Shown: positions 32,658-41,792, counted from the first letter of the stretch. The stretch is 64,000 nucleotides of DNA from an uncultured Lachnospiraceae bacterium (GCA_910578115.1 CAJTPO010000017.1:1-64000); one strand, 5' to 3'. Notes: generated by a model not told the origin, from the letters alone. Program-made: numbers and translations.

Positions 32658-35531
32658 ATGAATCTGAGAAATATCTATATAAATAAGTATGTGAAAATGT
32701 GTAGGGGGGGGGTAAAACGGAGAGAACTCTTATCTCAACTGATACTTCTATATACATTATTGTTTATAGGAATGTCGTTGATGGTATTTTCGTGGTACTT
32801 TTTTGCGAAGAGAACCTTTATATGGCAGAGTGACGGTTGGAGTCAGCACTATAAGGCGTTGTTTTATTACGCGAAATATTTGCGTTCGATCATAAAGACA
32901 TTATTTGTGGAACGGCGTTTATCTGTTCCGTTCTGGGATTTCAGTTTTGGAGAAGGCAACGACATTTTACAGACACTGCATTATTATGTGATTGGCGATC
33001 CCTTTACCGTAATGTCTGTTTTGATTCCGGTACGCTTTATGTATCTATATTATAATGCGATAGTACTTTTGCGGTTATATATTTCAGGGATTGCGTTTAT
33101 CTGTCTGTGTCTCCAGACCGGCAGGACAGGACGATATGCTGTTTTGGCAGGCGCTATGGCGTATGCGTTCTGCTGTTGGGCAGTATTTAATGCGGCGCGA
33201 CATCCGTATTTCCTTAATCCCATGGTTTATTTTCCGCTGCTTATTACCGGAATTGAGAAGATACTGCGGAAAGAGCGGCCATACCTTTTTATCGTTATGG
33301 TATTTCTTTGCGCGGTCAGTAATTTTTACTTTTTTTATATGATCGTATTGCTGACGGTTATGTATGTTGTTGTAAGAGTGTTGCTTTTATACCGAAGCAG
33401 TATACGTCGGATGCTGAAGATAGTCTTAAAGATTGCCATAGCCGCTATGATCGGTGTCTTACTTGCCGCGGTGATCTTACTGCCTGTCTGCTATACATTT
33501 TTAAACGATACACGGATGTCGGTAAGGCACCCATTACATCTTTTTTATCCGTTATCCCATTACTGTCAGCTTCCCGGATTATTTGTTGCGGAAGGGGCTT
33601 CTTACTGGTGCTGGATGGGATTTGCTGTCCCTGTATTGCCTGCGGTGCTGCTGATGTTCCAAAAACGTGGCAGATACCGTTTGCTGAAATGTTTGTTCCT
33701 GCTCGATATATTGATCATTTTTATTCCGGCATTGGGACAGATCCTGAATGGATTCTCTTATATGTCAAATCGATGGAGTTGGGCTTTTGCGCTTCTGACC
33801 GCGTATATCTTAACTGCAATGTGGCCTTCTATGATGAAGCTGGAGGCCGGAGAGACAGTGACACTGTTTACAGGCATGGTTGCTTATTTTGCGGTATGTA
33901 TGCTGTTGGAACGTTCTCGCATGACGAAAGTGTTTACATCCATTATACTGGCCTTTATATTTCTGTTTCTCTTGATTACGCTGAAGGATGGAGAGGAGCT
34001 GATTTCCCGTAAGAGGAGGCAGCAGCTGGCCATGGCAGTAGTTCTTGCCAGTGTTTTCATGAACAGTTTCTGGAGGAATTCATCGTCTGGTGATAATTAC
34101 GCATCTGAGAGTAAGGAAATAAAGGATCTGGCTGATAATGAGCTGCTGACCAATGAAACGCTTGCCGTGATGGATGCTGCCGCATCGGATCGGATGGACT
34201 CTTTTTACAGGTATTCCGGCCGTGGCCTTACCTTAAATGCAGGCATGATAGCGGGGGTATCGTCAACGCAATACTTTTGGTCAATTTCGAATCCCTATGT
34301 ATGTAACTTTCGGGAGATCACAGAACAAATAGAAAATGTATCTTTCAGCTATAGGGGATATGATGACAGAACGGCATTGTTGTCGTTGGCATCCGTGCTC
34401 TATTATGTGATGCCGGAGAAAGATTCTGCTCCGCTTCCCTATGGTTTTGCACCTGTCGGGACGATCAATGTAAAAGACGAGGATGCCCCGTTAAATTATA
34501 AAGTATATCGCAATGAGAATGCGCTGCCACTGGGGTATACCTATGAAAACTGTATTTCGGCAGCAGAGTGGAATACCCTTTCAGCAGTCGAGAAACAGGA
34601 GGCTCTGCTACAGGCAGTTGTATTGGAAGATTATGAAGCAGCAGCTGGTCCATTACCGGATCTCACTGCTTTGGATATGCGATATACTGTGACATGCAAC
34701 GGTGATAATATCACATTAGAAGAAAACGCTTTTGTTGTAACTTCCGGGAAAGCGACAGCCACCTTGACATTTGAAGGGCTGCCAAACAGTGAAACATATT
34801 TCAGTGTGGAAAATCTGTCTTTTCAGGGAGTGCCGGTGTATGATCTGTACTTTGGTGGAGAGGATGTTGATCCTGCTGATCTTTATGACCAGGAACGTTG
34901 GGACAGTCTCTCTCATACAGAGAAAAAATCCATATGGAAGAATAAAATTTACTGGACAGCTCCCGTAAGTGCGGATCTGTCTATCAAGTCATCGGCGGGT
35001 GTTGCGAAAACACTGAGCTATCATACTGCGGACCATGCTTTTTACAGTGGCCGTCATGATTTTACTGTTAATATGGACTATACAGAGGAAGCGGTCACTT
35101 CTGTGACGATCACGTTTCCGCATGTCGGAATCTATTCGTTCGATTCCATGAACATCACATGTCAGCCGATGGATCGCTATGTAGGACAGATTGAGGAGCG
35201 GAAAGAGGATGTCTTGGAAAATATAAAAATAGGTACGAATTGTGTCAGTGGAACCATTGAGCTTGATCAGGCGAAGTTTCTCTGTTTGGCGATTCCTTAT
35301 TCCGAGGGCTGGAATGCACGCGTAGACGGACAGGAGTCTACGTTGTATCAGGCGAATGTCATGTATATGGCACTGGAATTAGAACCGGGGATACATACAA
35401 TTGAATTATTCTATAAAACGCCGTTGCTAAAAGAAGGAATTTGGATATCGATAATTGTCGGAATATTGTTTCTTTCCTGTGTAATCATACTGGAACGGAG
35501 ACGCGAAACAAGAAGTGAGGATACAGCATGA
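32658..35531 (+). CDS. YfhO family membrane protein (second)
   Basis: A 957-residue paralogue of the preceding protein. It has WQSDGWSQHYKALFYYAKYL near the first outside loop, AGAMAYAFCCWAVFN, ASVLYYVMPEK and, near the C-terminus, FLCLAIPYSEGWNARVDGQ. ATG 32658 follows GGAG by five bases; the frame is open further upstream but has no better start. Nine G (32704-32712) lie at codons 16-19, so a one-base slip would stop synthesis almost at once. Probably a GT-C-type glycosyltransferase decorating the same polymer with a different sugar. Confidence 0.85.
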   Translation: MNLRNIYINKYVKMCRGGVKRRELLSQLILLYTLLFIGMSLMVFSWYFFAKRTFIWQSDGWSQHYKALFYYAKYLRSIIKTLFVERRLSVPFWDFSFGEGNDILQTLHYYVIGDPFTVMSVLIPVRFMYLYYNAIVLLRLYISGIAFICLCLQTGRTGRYAVLAGAMAYAFCCWAVFNAARHPYFLNPMVYFPLLITGIEKILRKERPYLFIVMVFLCAVSNFYFFYMIVLLTVMYVVVRVLLLYRSSIRRMLKIVLKIAIAAMIGVLLAAVILLPVCYTFLNDTRMSVRHPLHLFYPLSHYCQLPGLFVAEGASYWCWMGFAVPVLPAVLLMFQKRGRYRLLKCLFLLDILIIFIPALGQILNGFSYMSNRWSWAFALLTAYILTAMWPSMMKLEAGETVTLFTGMVAYFAVCMLLERSRMTKVFTSIILAFIFLFLLITLKDGEELISRKRRQQLAMAVVLASVFMNSFWRNSSSGDNYASESKEIKDLADNELLTNETLAVMDAAASDRMDSFYRYSGRGLTLNAGMIAGVSSTQYFWSISNPYVCNFREITEQIENVSFSYRGYDDRTALLSLASVLYYVMPEKDSAPLPYGFAPVGTINVKDEDAPLNYKVYRNENALPLGYTYENCISAAEWNTLSAVEKQEALLQAVVLEDYEAAAGPLPDLTALDMRYTVTCNGDNITLEENAFVVTSGKATATLTFEGLPNSETYFSVENLSFQGVPVYDLYFGGEDVDPADLYDQERWDSLSHTEKKSIWKNKIYWTAPVSADLSIKSSAGVAKTLSYHTADHAFYSGRHDFTVNMDYTEEAVTSVTITFPHVGIYSFDSMNITCQPMDRYVGQIEERKEDVLENIKIGTNCVSGTIELDQAKFLCLAIPYSEGWNARVDGQESTLYQANVMYMALELEPGIHTIELFYKTPLLKEGIWISIIVGILFLSCVIILERRRETRSEDTA
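32704..32712 (+). repeat. Poly-G9 tract near start of second YfhO gene
   Basis: Nine consecutive G in codons for Arg-Gly-Gly-Val, about 46 bases after the start codon. Confidence 0.9.
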
Positions 35532-35637
35532 TATCGTAGGGATCAGTAGTGGCTCATGGGATTTAAATCTGACTATATATGATCAGGAGATCCACAAAAT
35601 ATTGATGTTGGGATTTGTATTAAGGAGAAAATGAAAA

Positions 35638-36669
35638 ATGAAGAAAAACTTTCCGGGGGGGGGTGTTATTCTCCCGAATGACAGGATTTATCTTTATGAT
35701 AACATACGTTTTCTATTGATCGTATTGACTGTTGTCGGACATGTGATCGATTTGAACACAGGACAGTCTAAAGTATTCAGGAGTATTTTTGTCTGGATCT
35801 ATTCATTTCATATGCCTCTTTTCCTGTATTTATCAGGCATGTTCCACACGAACAGGAATATTTTGGCAAAAGTGTCGGGGTATGTGGCTATAGGCTTATT
35901 GTGGAAGATTGTTTATTTCCTGGAAAAATTGTTGCTTACCGGCAAGGCGTCTTTCAGTCTTCTGTCCGACAACGGGGTTCCATGGTATATGTTTGTATTG
36001 GCGATGTATATCATGATTTCGTACGGTCTGAGAAATATGAACAAACGGTTTATTATGGTGTTTTCCATAATGGTGGCATGTTTTGTCGGTTATGATGCAT
36101 CGATAGGAGACTTTTTATATTTATCCCGAGCTATTGTATTCTATCCCTTTTTTGTGCTGGGAGAGATGACGGATAAGGACTTATTAGTTACTTGTGTACA
36201 AAATAAATGGTTGAAAGTGTTGGCCTTCAGTGTTCTGGCAGGCTGGGGCCTGCTGTGTTTGCTTGATTTAAATCATACATACGTTCTGCGTCCTCTTTTT
36301 ACCGGACGCAACCCCTTCAGTGTCAATGAAATATTCAGCAAATGGGGATTTGCATTCCGGATCTTATGCTATATCATCAGCTTATTCGGTGGATTTGCTG
36401 TGATCTGTGTCACAACGAACCGGCGGCTTCCGGTGATAACCCTTTTTGGCGGCCGCACGCTGCAGATATATTTCTGGCACTATTTTGTGATTGCGGTTTT
36501 GACCAGGTTACAGATCAATACTTTCTTTATGGAGTCCCCTGTGCGGAGAGTGCTGTGGCTGTTGTGCGCGGTTCTGCTGGCGGTTATTTTGGGTTGGAAA
36601 CCGTTTGGATTTCCGGCAATACAGATCATGAAGGCGTGTGTACCAGACAGAACCGACAGGGTTCATTGA
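35638..36669 (+). CDS. Acyltransferase family 3 membrane protein
   Basis: A 343-residue integral membrane O-acyltransferase with about ten helices. Motifs are LYDNIRFLLIVLTVVGHVID (catalytic His in VGH), WIYSFHMPLFLYLSGMF and LQIYFWHYFVI. It should acetylate sugars or polyols of the exported glycan. AAGGAG lies ten bases before ATG 35638. A second ATG at 35631, three bases after the site, reads a different frame and ends after 16 codons. A G9 tract (35655-35663) at codons 6-9 connects these frames. Confidence 0.85.
   Translation: MKKNFPGGGVILPNDRIYLYDNIRFLLIVLTVVGHVIDLNTGQSKVFRSIFVWIYSFHMPLFLYLSGMFHTNRNILAKVSGYVAIGLLWKIVYFLEKLLLTGKASFSLLSDNGVPWYMFVLAMYIMISYGLRNMNKRFIMVFSIMVACFVGYDASIGDFLYLSRAIVFYPFFVLGEMTDKDLLVTCVQNKWLKVLAFSVLAGWGLLCLLDLNHTYVLRPLFTGRNPFSVNEIFSKWGFAFRILCYIISLFGGFAVICVTTNRRLPVITLFGGRTLQIYFWHYFVIAVLTRLQINTFFMESPVRRVLWLLCAVLLAVILGWKPFGFPAIQIMKACVPDRTDRVH
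35655..35663 (+). repeat. Poly-G9 tract near start of acyltransferase gene
   Basis: Nine consecutive G encode Gly-Gly-Gly in FPGGGV. With G9 the start at 35638 is in frame; with G8 the start at 35631 would be. Confidence 0.9.
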
Positions 36670-36723
36670 TGAGAGTTTTTGTATTGTTCTCTTTGTAAGG
36701 CAGTGCCGGGATTGTTGAGGGAA

Positions 36724-36913
36724 TTATTCTTTTATTTCATCAATGTCGGTGAGATTGACTCCGGCGACGGTAAGGACCGCCTTTAGAGAGATACTCCCTT
36801 TTTAATTCGGCATATGTTTCGGTGGCATTTTCTTTTTTGGCGATTGCCATGTAACACTGTATCTTTTTAAAATCGTCTATGGCAGCTTTCGTAATTTTGA
36901 GATCATTTGTCAT
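36724..36913 (-). pseudogene. Small hypothetical protein, frameshifted in a CT repeat
   Basis: ATG 36913 with AGGTGA upstream opens a frame reading MTNDLKITKAAIDDFKKIQC and later TETYAELKREYLS. It then runs out of register to TGA at 36740. Adding two bases at the AGAGAG run (36785-36790; CT repeats on the coding strand) continues as LKAVLTVAGVNLTDIDEIKE to TAA at 36724, a far more protein-like end. Total about 63 residues. Function unknown. The flanking 36670-37017 stretch shows nothing else. Confidence 0.5.
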
Positions 36914-37017
36914 ATAGATTCACCTGCTTTGCATGCATTGAGGTTACGTTACGTTGTCATTGTCACTTTTATTGTGGTAAATGGTGAGATTGGTGTAAAG
37001 TCACACAAAGAAGCGAA

Positions 37018-37046
37018 TTGACACCCCTGATATCTAATGATAGAAT
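37018..37046 (+). promoter_or_regulatory. carB promoter
   Basis: TTGACA (37018-37023), 17 bases, TAGAAT (37041-37046). It gives a leader of about 145 bases before carB. Confidence 0.75.
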
Positions 37047-37082
37047 GAGGAACGACAACGAAATTTGATACAGGAAAGCGAG

Positions 37083-37167
37083 ACTTTGTGGAAATTTTCA
37101 CAGACGGATATGCTGCAGATCCGGGGCGTATCCGTCGGAAATATTCGAAATCAGAATCGCACAAAGT
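37083..37167 (+). ncRNA. Structured carB leader
   Basis: An outer stem ACTTTGTG (37083-37090)/CACAAAGT (37160-37167) encloses a perfect inner stem GACGGATA (37103-37110)/TATCCGTC (37129-37136). No T-rich terminator is seen, so control, if any, would be by translation or by a bound protein such as PyrR. It does not match a riboswitch class I can recall. Confidence 0.5.
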
Positions 37168-37198
37168 GGGTACGCAAAGATAAGAATGGAGGACATGT

Positions 37199-40100
37199 AT
37201 GCCACGCAGAACAGATATTCATAAGGTGCTGATCATCGGTTCAGGCCCGATCATCATCGGGCAGGCCTGTGAGTTTGATTACTCGGGAACACAGGCTTGT
37301 AAAGCGCTCCGCAAATTAGGGTACGAGATCGTGCTGGTGAATTCCAATCCGGCTACCATCATGACGGATCCGGAGACAGCGGATGTGACTTATATTGAGC
37401 CGCTCAATGTAGAACGGCTGGAACAGATCATTGCAAAAGAACGCCCCGACGCATTGCTTCCGAATCTGGGAGGCCAGTCCGGGCTTAATTTGTGTGCGGA
37501 ATTACATAAGGCGGGTGTTCTGGAGAAATACAATGTAAAGGTCATCGGGGTGCAGGTGGATGCCATCGAGCGGGGCGAGGACCGCATCGAGTTCAAGAAG
37601 ACCATGAATGCGCTGGGTATCGAGATGGCCCGCAGTGAGGTGGCCTACTCCGTGGAGGAGGCGTTGTCCATCGCCGAGAAGCTGGGGTATCCGGTGGTGC
37701 TGCGCCCGGCCTACACCATGGGCGGAGCCGGCGGCGGCCTGGTCTATAACAGGGAAGAGCTGCAGGTGGTTTGTGCCAGAGGCTTACAGGCCAGTCTGGT
37801 GGGACAGGTTCTGGTGGAGGAGTCGATTCTCGGCTGGGAAGAGCTGGAGCTGGAAGTGGTGCGGGATGCGGACAACAATATCATTACCGTATGTTTTATC
37901 GAGAATATCGACCCGCTGGGAGTTCACACCGGCGATTCCTTCTGTTCCGCCCCCATGCTGACGATCTCGGAGGAGTGCCAGAAGCGGCTGCAGGAGCAGG
38001 CTTACAAGATCGTGGAATCGGTGCAGGTGATCGGCGGCACCAATGTGCAGTTCGCCCATGACCCGGTGTCGGACCGGATCATCGTGATCGAGATCAATCC
38101 CCGTACTTCCCGTTCTTCCGCGCTGGCCAGCAAGGCTACGGGCTTCCCCATCGCCCTGGTGTCGTCCATGCTGGCGGCAGGCCTGACGCTGAAAGACATC
38201 CCCTGTGGAAAATACGGCACGCTGGATAAATATGTGCCGGACGGCGACTATGTGGTGATCAAGTTTGCCCGCTGGGCTTTCGAGAAATTCAAAGGCGTGG
38301 AGGACAGGCTGGGCACCCAGATGCGCGCTGTGGGCGAGGTCATGAGTATCGGTAAAACCTACAAGGAGGCTTTCCAGAAGGCCATCCGTTCTCTGGAGAC
38401 GGGACGTTACGGTCTGGGTCATGCGAAGGATTTTGACACTTTGTCGAAGGAAGAGCTGTTAAGACGGCTGATCACCCCTTCCAGCGAGCGGCATTTCCTG
38501 ATGTATGAAGCGCTCAGAAAAGGCGCGACGGTGGAGGAGATCCACGAGATCACGAAGGTAAAGGCTTATTTTATCGAGCAGATGAAGGAGCTGGTGGAGG
38601 AAGAGGAAGCTGTTTTGCAGTATAAGGGCAGGACAGGTACGCAGCAGCTGCCGGATGAAATGCTGATCACGGCCAAAAAGGACGGCTTTTCCGATAAGTA
38701 TTTAAGCCAGCTGCTGGAGATTCCGGAGGAGGATATCAGGAACCGCCGGCTGGCATTGGGTGTGGAAGAAGCCTGGGAGGGTGTGCATGTGAGCGGCACA
38801 CAGAGCAGCGCTTACTTCTATTCTACGTACAATGCGCCGGATCGGAACCCGATCAGCGAAGACAGGCCGAAGATCATGATCCTGGGCGGCGGTCCCAACC
38901 GGATCGGCCAGGGCATCGAGTTTGACTACTGCTGCGTTCATGCGGCCATGGCTTTGAAAAAGCTGGGCTTTGAGACGATCATCGTCAACTGCAACCCGGA
39001 GACGGTGTCCACCGACTACGATACCTCGGACAAGCTGTATTTCGAGCCGTTGACTTTAGAAGATGTGTTGAGTATCTATAACAAAGAGAAACCGCTTGGC
39101 GTGATCGCCCAGTTTGGTGGGCAGACACCGCTTAACCTTGCTTCCGAGCTGGAGAAGAACGGCGTGAAAATACTGGGTACGCCGCCGGCAGTGATCGATC
39201 TGGCAGAGGACAGAGACCAGTTCCGCGCCATGATGGAGAAGCTGGAGATTCCCATGCCGGAATCGGGGATGGCCACCACGGTGGAGGAAGCGCTTGCCAT
39301 CGCGACAGGGATAGGATATCCGGTGATGGTGCGCCCTTCCTATGTGCTGGGCGGCAGAGGCATGGAAGTGGTCTATGATAACGAAAGCCTGACGGAATAT
39401 ATGAATGCTGCGGTAGGCGTGACGCCTGACCGTCCGATTCTGATCGACAGGTTCTTAAATCACGCGCTGGAGTGCGAGGCGGATGCCATCAGTGACGGTA
39501 CGCATGCTTTCGTGCCCGCGGTGATGGAGCATATCGAGCTTGCCGGGATTCATTCCGGCGATTCGGCCTGCATCATTCCTTCCGTGCATATCCCGGAGGA
39601 GAGCGTAGAGACCATCAAGGAGTATACGCGGAAGATTGCGGAGGAGATGCATGTCAAAGGACTGATGAACATGCAGTATGCCATCGAGAACGGTAAGGTT
39701 TTCGTGCTGGAAGCCAATCCCAGAGCGTCCCGTACCGTGCCGCTGGTATCCAAGGTCTGCAATATCCGCATGGTGCCGCTGGCGACGGACATTATCACGG
39801 CGGAGCTGACAGGACGGCCGTCGCCGATCCAGGATCTGAAGGAGCAGGCGATTCCCAATTACGGGGTAAAAGAGGCGGTCTTCCCCTTCAATATGTTCCC
39901 GGAGGTGGATCCCATCCTGGGGCCGGAGATGCGTTCTACCGGAGAGGTGCTGGGATTATCCGGCTCTTACGGCGAAGCCTTCTTCAAGGCGCAGGAAGCG
40001 GTGCAGTCGAAGCTGCCTCTTGCGGGCAGAGTGCTGATCTCCGTCAACAAGAAGGATAAGGATGAGGTGGTGGAAGTGGCCAGAAGCCTGGCGCAGGACG

Positions 40101-40435
40101 GCTTTGAGATCGTGGCCACGGAAGGCACGTATAATCTGATCACGGCGGCAGGGATTCCGGCCACGAAGGCGAAGAAGCTCTACGAGGGACGTCCCAACGT
40201 GGGGGATATGATCACCAACGGCGATTTCGACCTGATCATCAATTCGCCTGTGGGCAAGGACAGCGTACATGACGACAGCTATCTGCGCAAGGCCGCAATC
40301 AAGGCGAAAGCTCCGTATATCACTACGGTGGCGGCGGCAAAAGTGACGGCGGAAGGCATTCACTATGTGAAAACACACCCCGTCAGTGCCGTAAAATCGC
40401 TGCAGGAGATGCATGGTGAGATAAAATGTAATTAA
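37199..40435 (+). CDS. carB: Carbamoyl phosphate synthase, large subunit
   Basis: A complete 1,078-residue CarB. The two ATP-grasp halves begin IIIGQACEFDYSGTQACKAL and RIGQGIEFDYCCVHAAMALK; the first half has GGAGGGLVYN and EINPRTSRSSALASKATG, the second GGRGMEVVYD and EANPRASRTVPLVSKVC. The C-terminal allosteric MGS-like domain (about 940-1078) ends with VKSLQEMHGEIK. It makes carbamoyl phosphate from bicarbonate, ammonia and two ATP for arginine and pyrimidine synthesis, with glutamine-derived ammonia from CarA. No carA is in the window, so the subunits are encoded apart. ATG 37199 follows GGAGG by about seven bases. Confidence 0.97.
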   Translation: MPRRTDIHKVLIIGSGPIIIGQACEFDYSGTQACKALRKLGYEIVLVNSNPATIMTDPETADVTYIEPLNVERLEQIIAKERPDALLPNLGGQSGLNLCAELHKAGVLEKYNVKVIGVQVDAIERGEDRIEFKKTMNALGIEMARSEVAYSVEEALSIAEKLGYPVVLRPAYTMGGAGGGLVYNREELQVVCARGLQASLVGQVLVEESILGWEELELEVVRDADNNIITVCFIENIDPLGVHTGDSFCSAPMLTISEECQKRLQEQAYKIVESVQVIGGTNVQFAHDPVSDRIIVIEINPRTSRSSALASKATGFPIALVSSMLAAGLTLKDIPCGKYGTLDKYVPDGDYVVIKFARWAFEKFKGVEDRLGTQMRAVGEVMSIGKTYKEAFQKAIRSLETGRYGLGHAKDFDTLSKEELLRRLITPSSERHFLMYEALRKGATVEEIHEITKVKAYFIEQMKELVEEEEAVLQYKGRTGTQQLPDEMLITAKKDGFSDKYLSQLLEIPEEDIRNRRLALGVEEAWEGVHVSGTQSSAYFYSTYNAPDRNPISEDRPKIMILGGGPNRIGQGIEFDYCCVHAAMALKKLGFETIIVNCNPETVSTDYDTSDKLYFEPLTLEDVLSIYNKEKPLGVIAQFGGQTPLNLASELEKNGVKILGTPPAVIDLAEDRDQFRAMMEKLEIPMPESGMATTVEEALAIATGIGYPVMVRPSYVLGGRGMEVVYDNESLTEYMNAAVGVTPDRPILIDRFLNHALECEADAISDGTHAFVPAVMEHIELAGIHSGDSACIIPSVHIPEESVETIKEYTRKIAEEMHVKGLMNMQYAIENGKVFVLEANPRASRTVPLVSKVCNIRMVPLATDIITAELTGRPSPIQDLKEQAIPNYGVKEAVFPFNMFPEVDPILGPEMRSTGEVLGLSGSYGEAFFKAQEAVQSKLPLAGRVLISVNKKDKDEVVEVARSLAQDGFEIVATEGTYNLITAAGIPATKAKKLYEGRPNVGDMITNGDFDLIINSPVGKDSVHDDSYLRKAAIKAKAPYITTVAAAKVTAEGIHYVKTHPVSAVKSLQEMHGEIKCN

Positions 40436-40438
40436 TGT

Positions 40439-40467
40439 TTGACAGATTCAAAAGACTGTGATATGCT
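40439..40467 (+). promoter_or_regulatory. Promoter of the ABC-2 exporter operon
   Basis: TTGACA (40439-40444), 17 bases, TATGCT (40462-40467), right after the carB stop codon. It drives a leader of about 300 bases. Confidence 0.7.
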
Positions 40468-40529
40468 ATCTGAAAATTTACAGCAGCAAGCTGACAGTCC
40501 GGCAATCCGGACTGTCATGTGGAGGAAAG

Positions 40530-40607
40530 TATGAGTACGATCAAGCAGGTTCTGTTTATAGCCATTATGCAGGTACCGCAGATTTTTCAGATTACGGTCA
40601 CAGCCTG
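40530..40607 (+). CDS. Possible 25-codon leader peptide
   Basis: ATG 40530 has GGAGGAAAGT directly before it and encodes MSTIKQVLFIAIMQVPQIFQ plus five residues, ending at TGA 40605-40607, just at the GC-rich hairpin of the leader RNA. A translated leader peptide would let ribosome movement control the terminator. It may equally be chance within a riboswitch. Confidence 0.3.
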
Positions 40608-40690
40608 AGGGCGGCGGGAAGCCGCCGGAGCGCATGGCCGTAAGACGGAAAGTCTTATTTGGCTATGCGGAAATCAGGATCGAAGACAGG

Positions 40691-40747
40691 AGAACCGCAT
40701 GGAAGATACACTTTAGGTGTATGGAACATGGCGGTTCTTTTTTTGTC
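40691..40747 (+). terminator. Intrinsic terminator in the exporter leader
   Basis: Stem of 11 pairs closing on an inner ATACAC/GTGTAT stem, followed by a T run (40736-40745, with a single C inside). It lies 31 bases before the ATPase start, so it must be bypassed for expression. Confidence 0.85.
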
Positions 40748-40778
40748 CTGTAAATGGAGGAAGAGGGAGGAGAAAGTC

Positions 40779-41792
40779 ATGCAGGCAATCAGAGTGGAAG
40801 CGTTAACGAAGACATTCCGGGTGAGGCGGAAGGAAAAGGGAATGCGGGGCAGCATCAAAGCGATCCTGCGGCCGCAGACGGAAGAGATCAGGGCAGTGCA
40901 CGGGGTTTCTTTCGAGGTGGAAGAAGGGGAGATGCTGGCATTTATCGGGCCAAACGGCGCCGGCAAGAGCACCACGATCAAGATGCTGACGGGAATTCTC
41001 TATCCGGACGGCGGCAGGGTGGAAGTGCTGGGCATCGATCCGACGAAAAAGCGCAGACAGCTGGCGTACCAGATCGGGACGGTGTTCGGCCAGAAGGAAC
41101 AGCTTTGGACGCATCTGACGCCCTATGATAATTTCCGTTTCTTCGGTGCAATCTATGACATTCCGGACGAAGAGATGGAACACAGGATCGGTGAGCTGGC
41201 GGAGCGATTCGAGCTGCATGAGTTTATCAATACGCCGGTGCGGAATCTTTCGCTGGGACAGCGCATCCGCTGTGAGATCGTGGCGTCCCTGATCCACAGG
41301 CCGAAGGTGCTTTTTCTGGATGAGCCGACCATCGGGCTGGATCCGGTGGTGAAAGAGCAGGTCCGGAACCTGATCAGGCAGATGAACCGGGAGTACAACA
41401 CAACGATCTTTCTGACCAGCCATGACGTGGGAGATATTGAAAAGCTCTGTAAGCGGATCATCATCGTGAACGACGGGCAGATCGTTCTGGATGATTCCAT
41501 GGAACATTTGAAATATCATTACCTGCACAAGAAGATCGTGGAAGTCAAGATGCAGGAGGAGACGAAGCTGCCGCAGGTGGCGGGCATTACGGTCTTAAAG
41601 CAGAAAGGCAGCCATGCCAGACTGGAGGTGGACACCGGTGCCGTAGAGATCGGCGACGCGCTCAGGCAGATCAATGTGGAGAACATGGAGGATATCAATA
41701 TTTCCAATGTGCCGCTGGAAAATATCATTATGGAAATTTACAGGGCAAAAGACAGGCAGCAGGGAAAATCGGCTATAGCGCCGGTGGGTTAA
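40779..41792 (+). CDS. ABC-2 type exporter ATPase (COG4586-like)
   Basis: A 337-residue ATPase. It starts MQAIRVEALTKTFRVRRKEK with GGGAGGAG upstream; Walker A GPNGAGKST (about 60-68), Q-loop FGQKEQLWTHLT, signature LSLGQRIRCEI, Walker B VLFLDEPTIGLD, switch His LTSHDVGDIEKL. A C-terminal extension of about 80 residues follows. With the two permeases that follow it matches the three-gene COG4586-COG4587-COG3694 exporters. Substrate unknown. Confidence 0.88.
   Translation: MQAIRVEALTKTFRVRRKEKGMRGSIKAILRPQTEEIRAVHGVSFEVEEGEMLAFIGPNGAGKSTTIKMLTGILYPDGGRVEVLGIDPTKKRRQLAYQIGTVFGQKEQLWTHLTPYDNFRFFGAIYDIPDEEMEHRIGELAERFELHEFINTPVRNLSLGQRIRCEIVASLIHRPKVLFLDEPTIGLDPVVKEQVRNLIRQMNREYNTTIFLTSHDVGDIEKLCKRIIIVNDGQIVLDDSMEHLKYHYLHKKIVEVKMQEETKLPQVAGITVLKQKGSHARLEVDTGAVEIGDALRQINVENMEDINISNVPLENIIMEIYRAKDRQQGKSAIAPVG

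Larger units (their letters stand above)
40474..40747 (+). ncRNA. Probable riboswitch or attenuator leader
   Basis: After a hairpin GACAGTCCGG/CCGGACTGTC (40493-40517), the RNA contains a GC-rich hairpin GGCGGC/GCCGCC and an ATGGCC/GGCTAT stem around TAAGAC/GTCTTA. It ends in a terminator: AGAACCGCATG (40691-40701) pairs with CATGGCGGTTCT (40727-40738), then a T run to 40747. TATGCGG (40664-40670) can pair with CCGCAT (40695-40700), which would break the terminator. This switch-like layout argues for ligand-controlled readthrough into the exporter genes. The class is not recognised. Confidence 0.6.

Noticed and set aside
31200..35663. G9 runs as sequencing artefacts
   Set aside because: All three are exactly in frame in long, intact genes, so errors are unlikely; tract length still needs read-level support.
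40611..40640. Exporter leader as a c-di-GMP-I riboswitch
   Set aside because: The stem order GCC-TGA-hairpin-GGAGCGCAT-GGC is loosely similar, but the conserved GCAAA core is missing.
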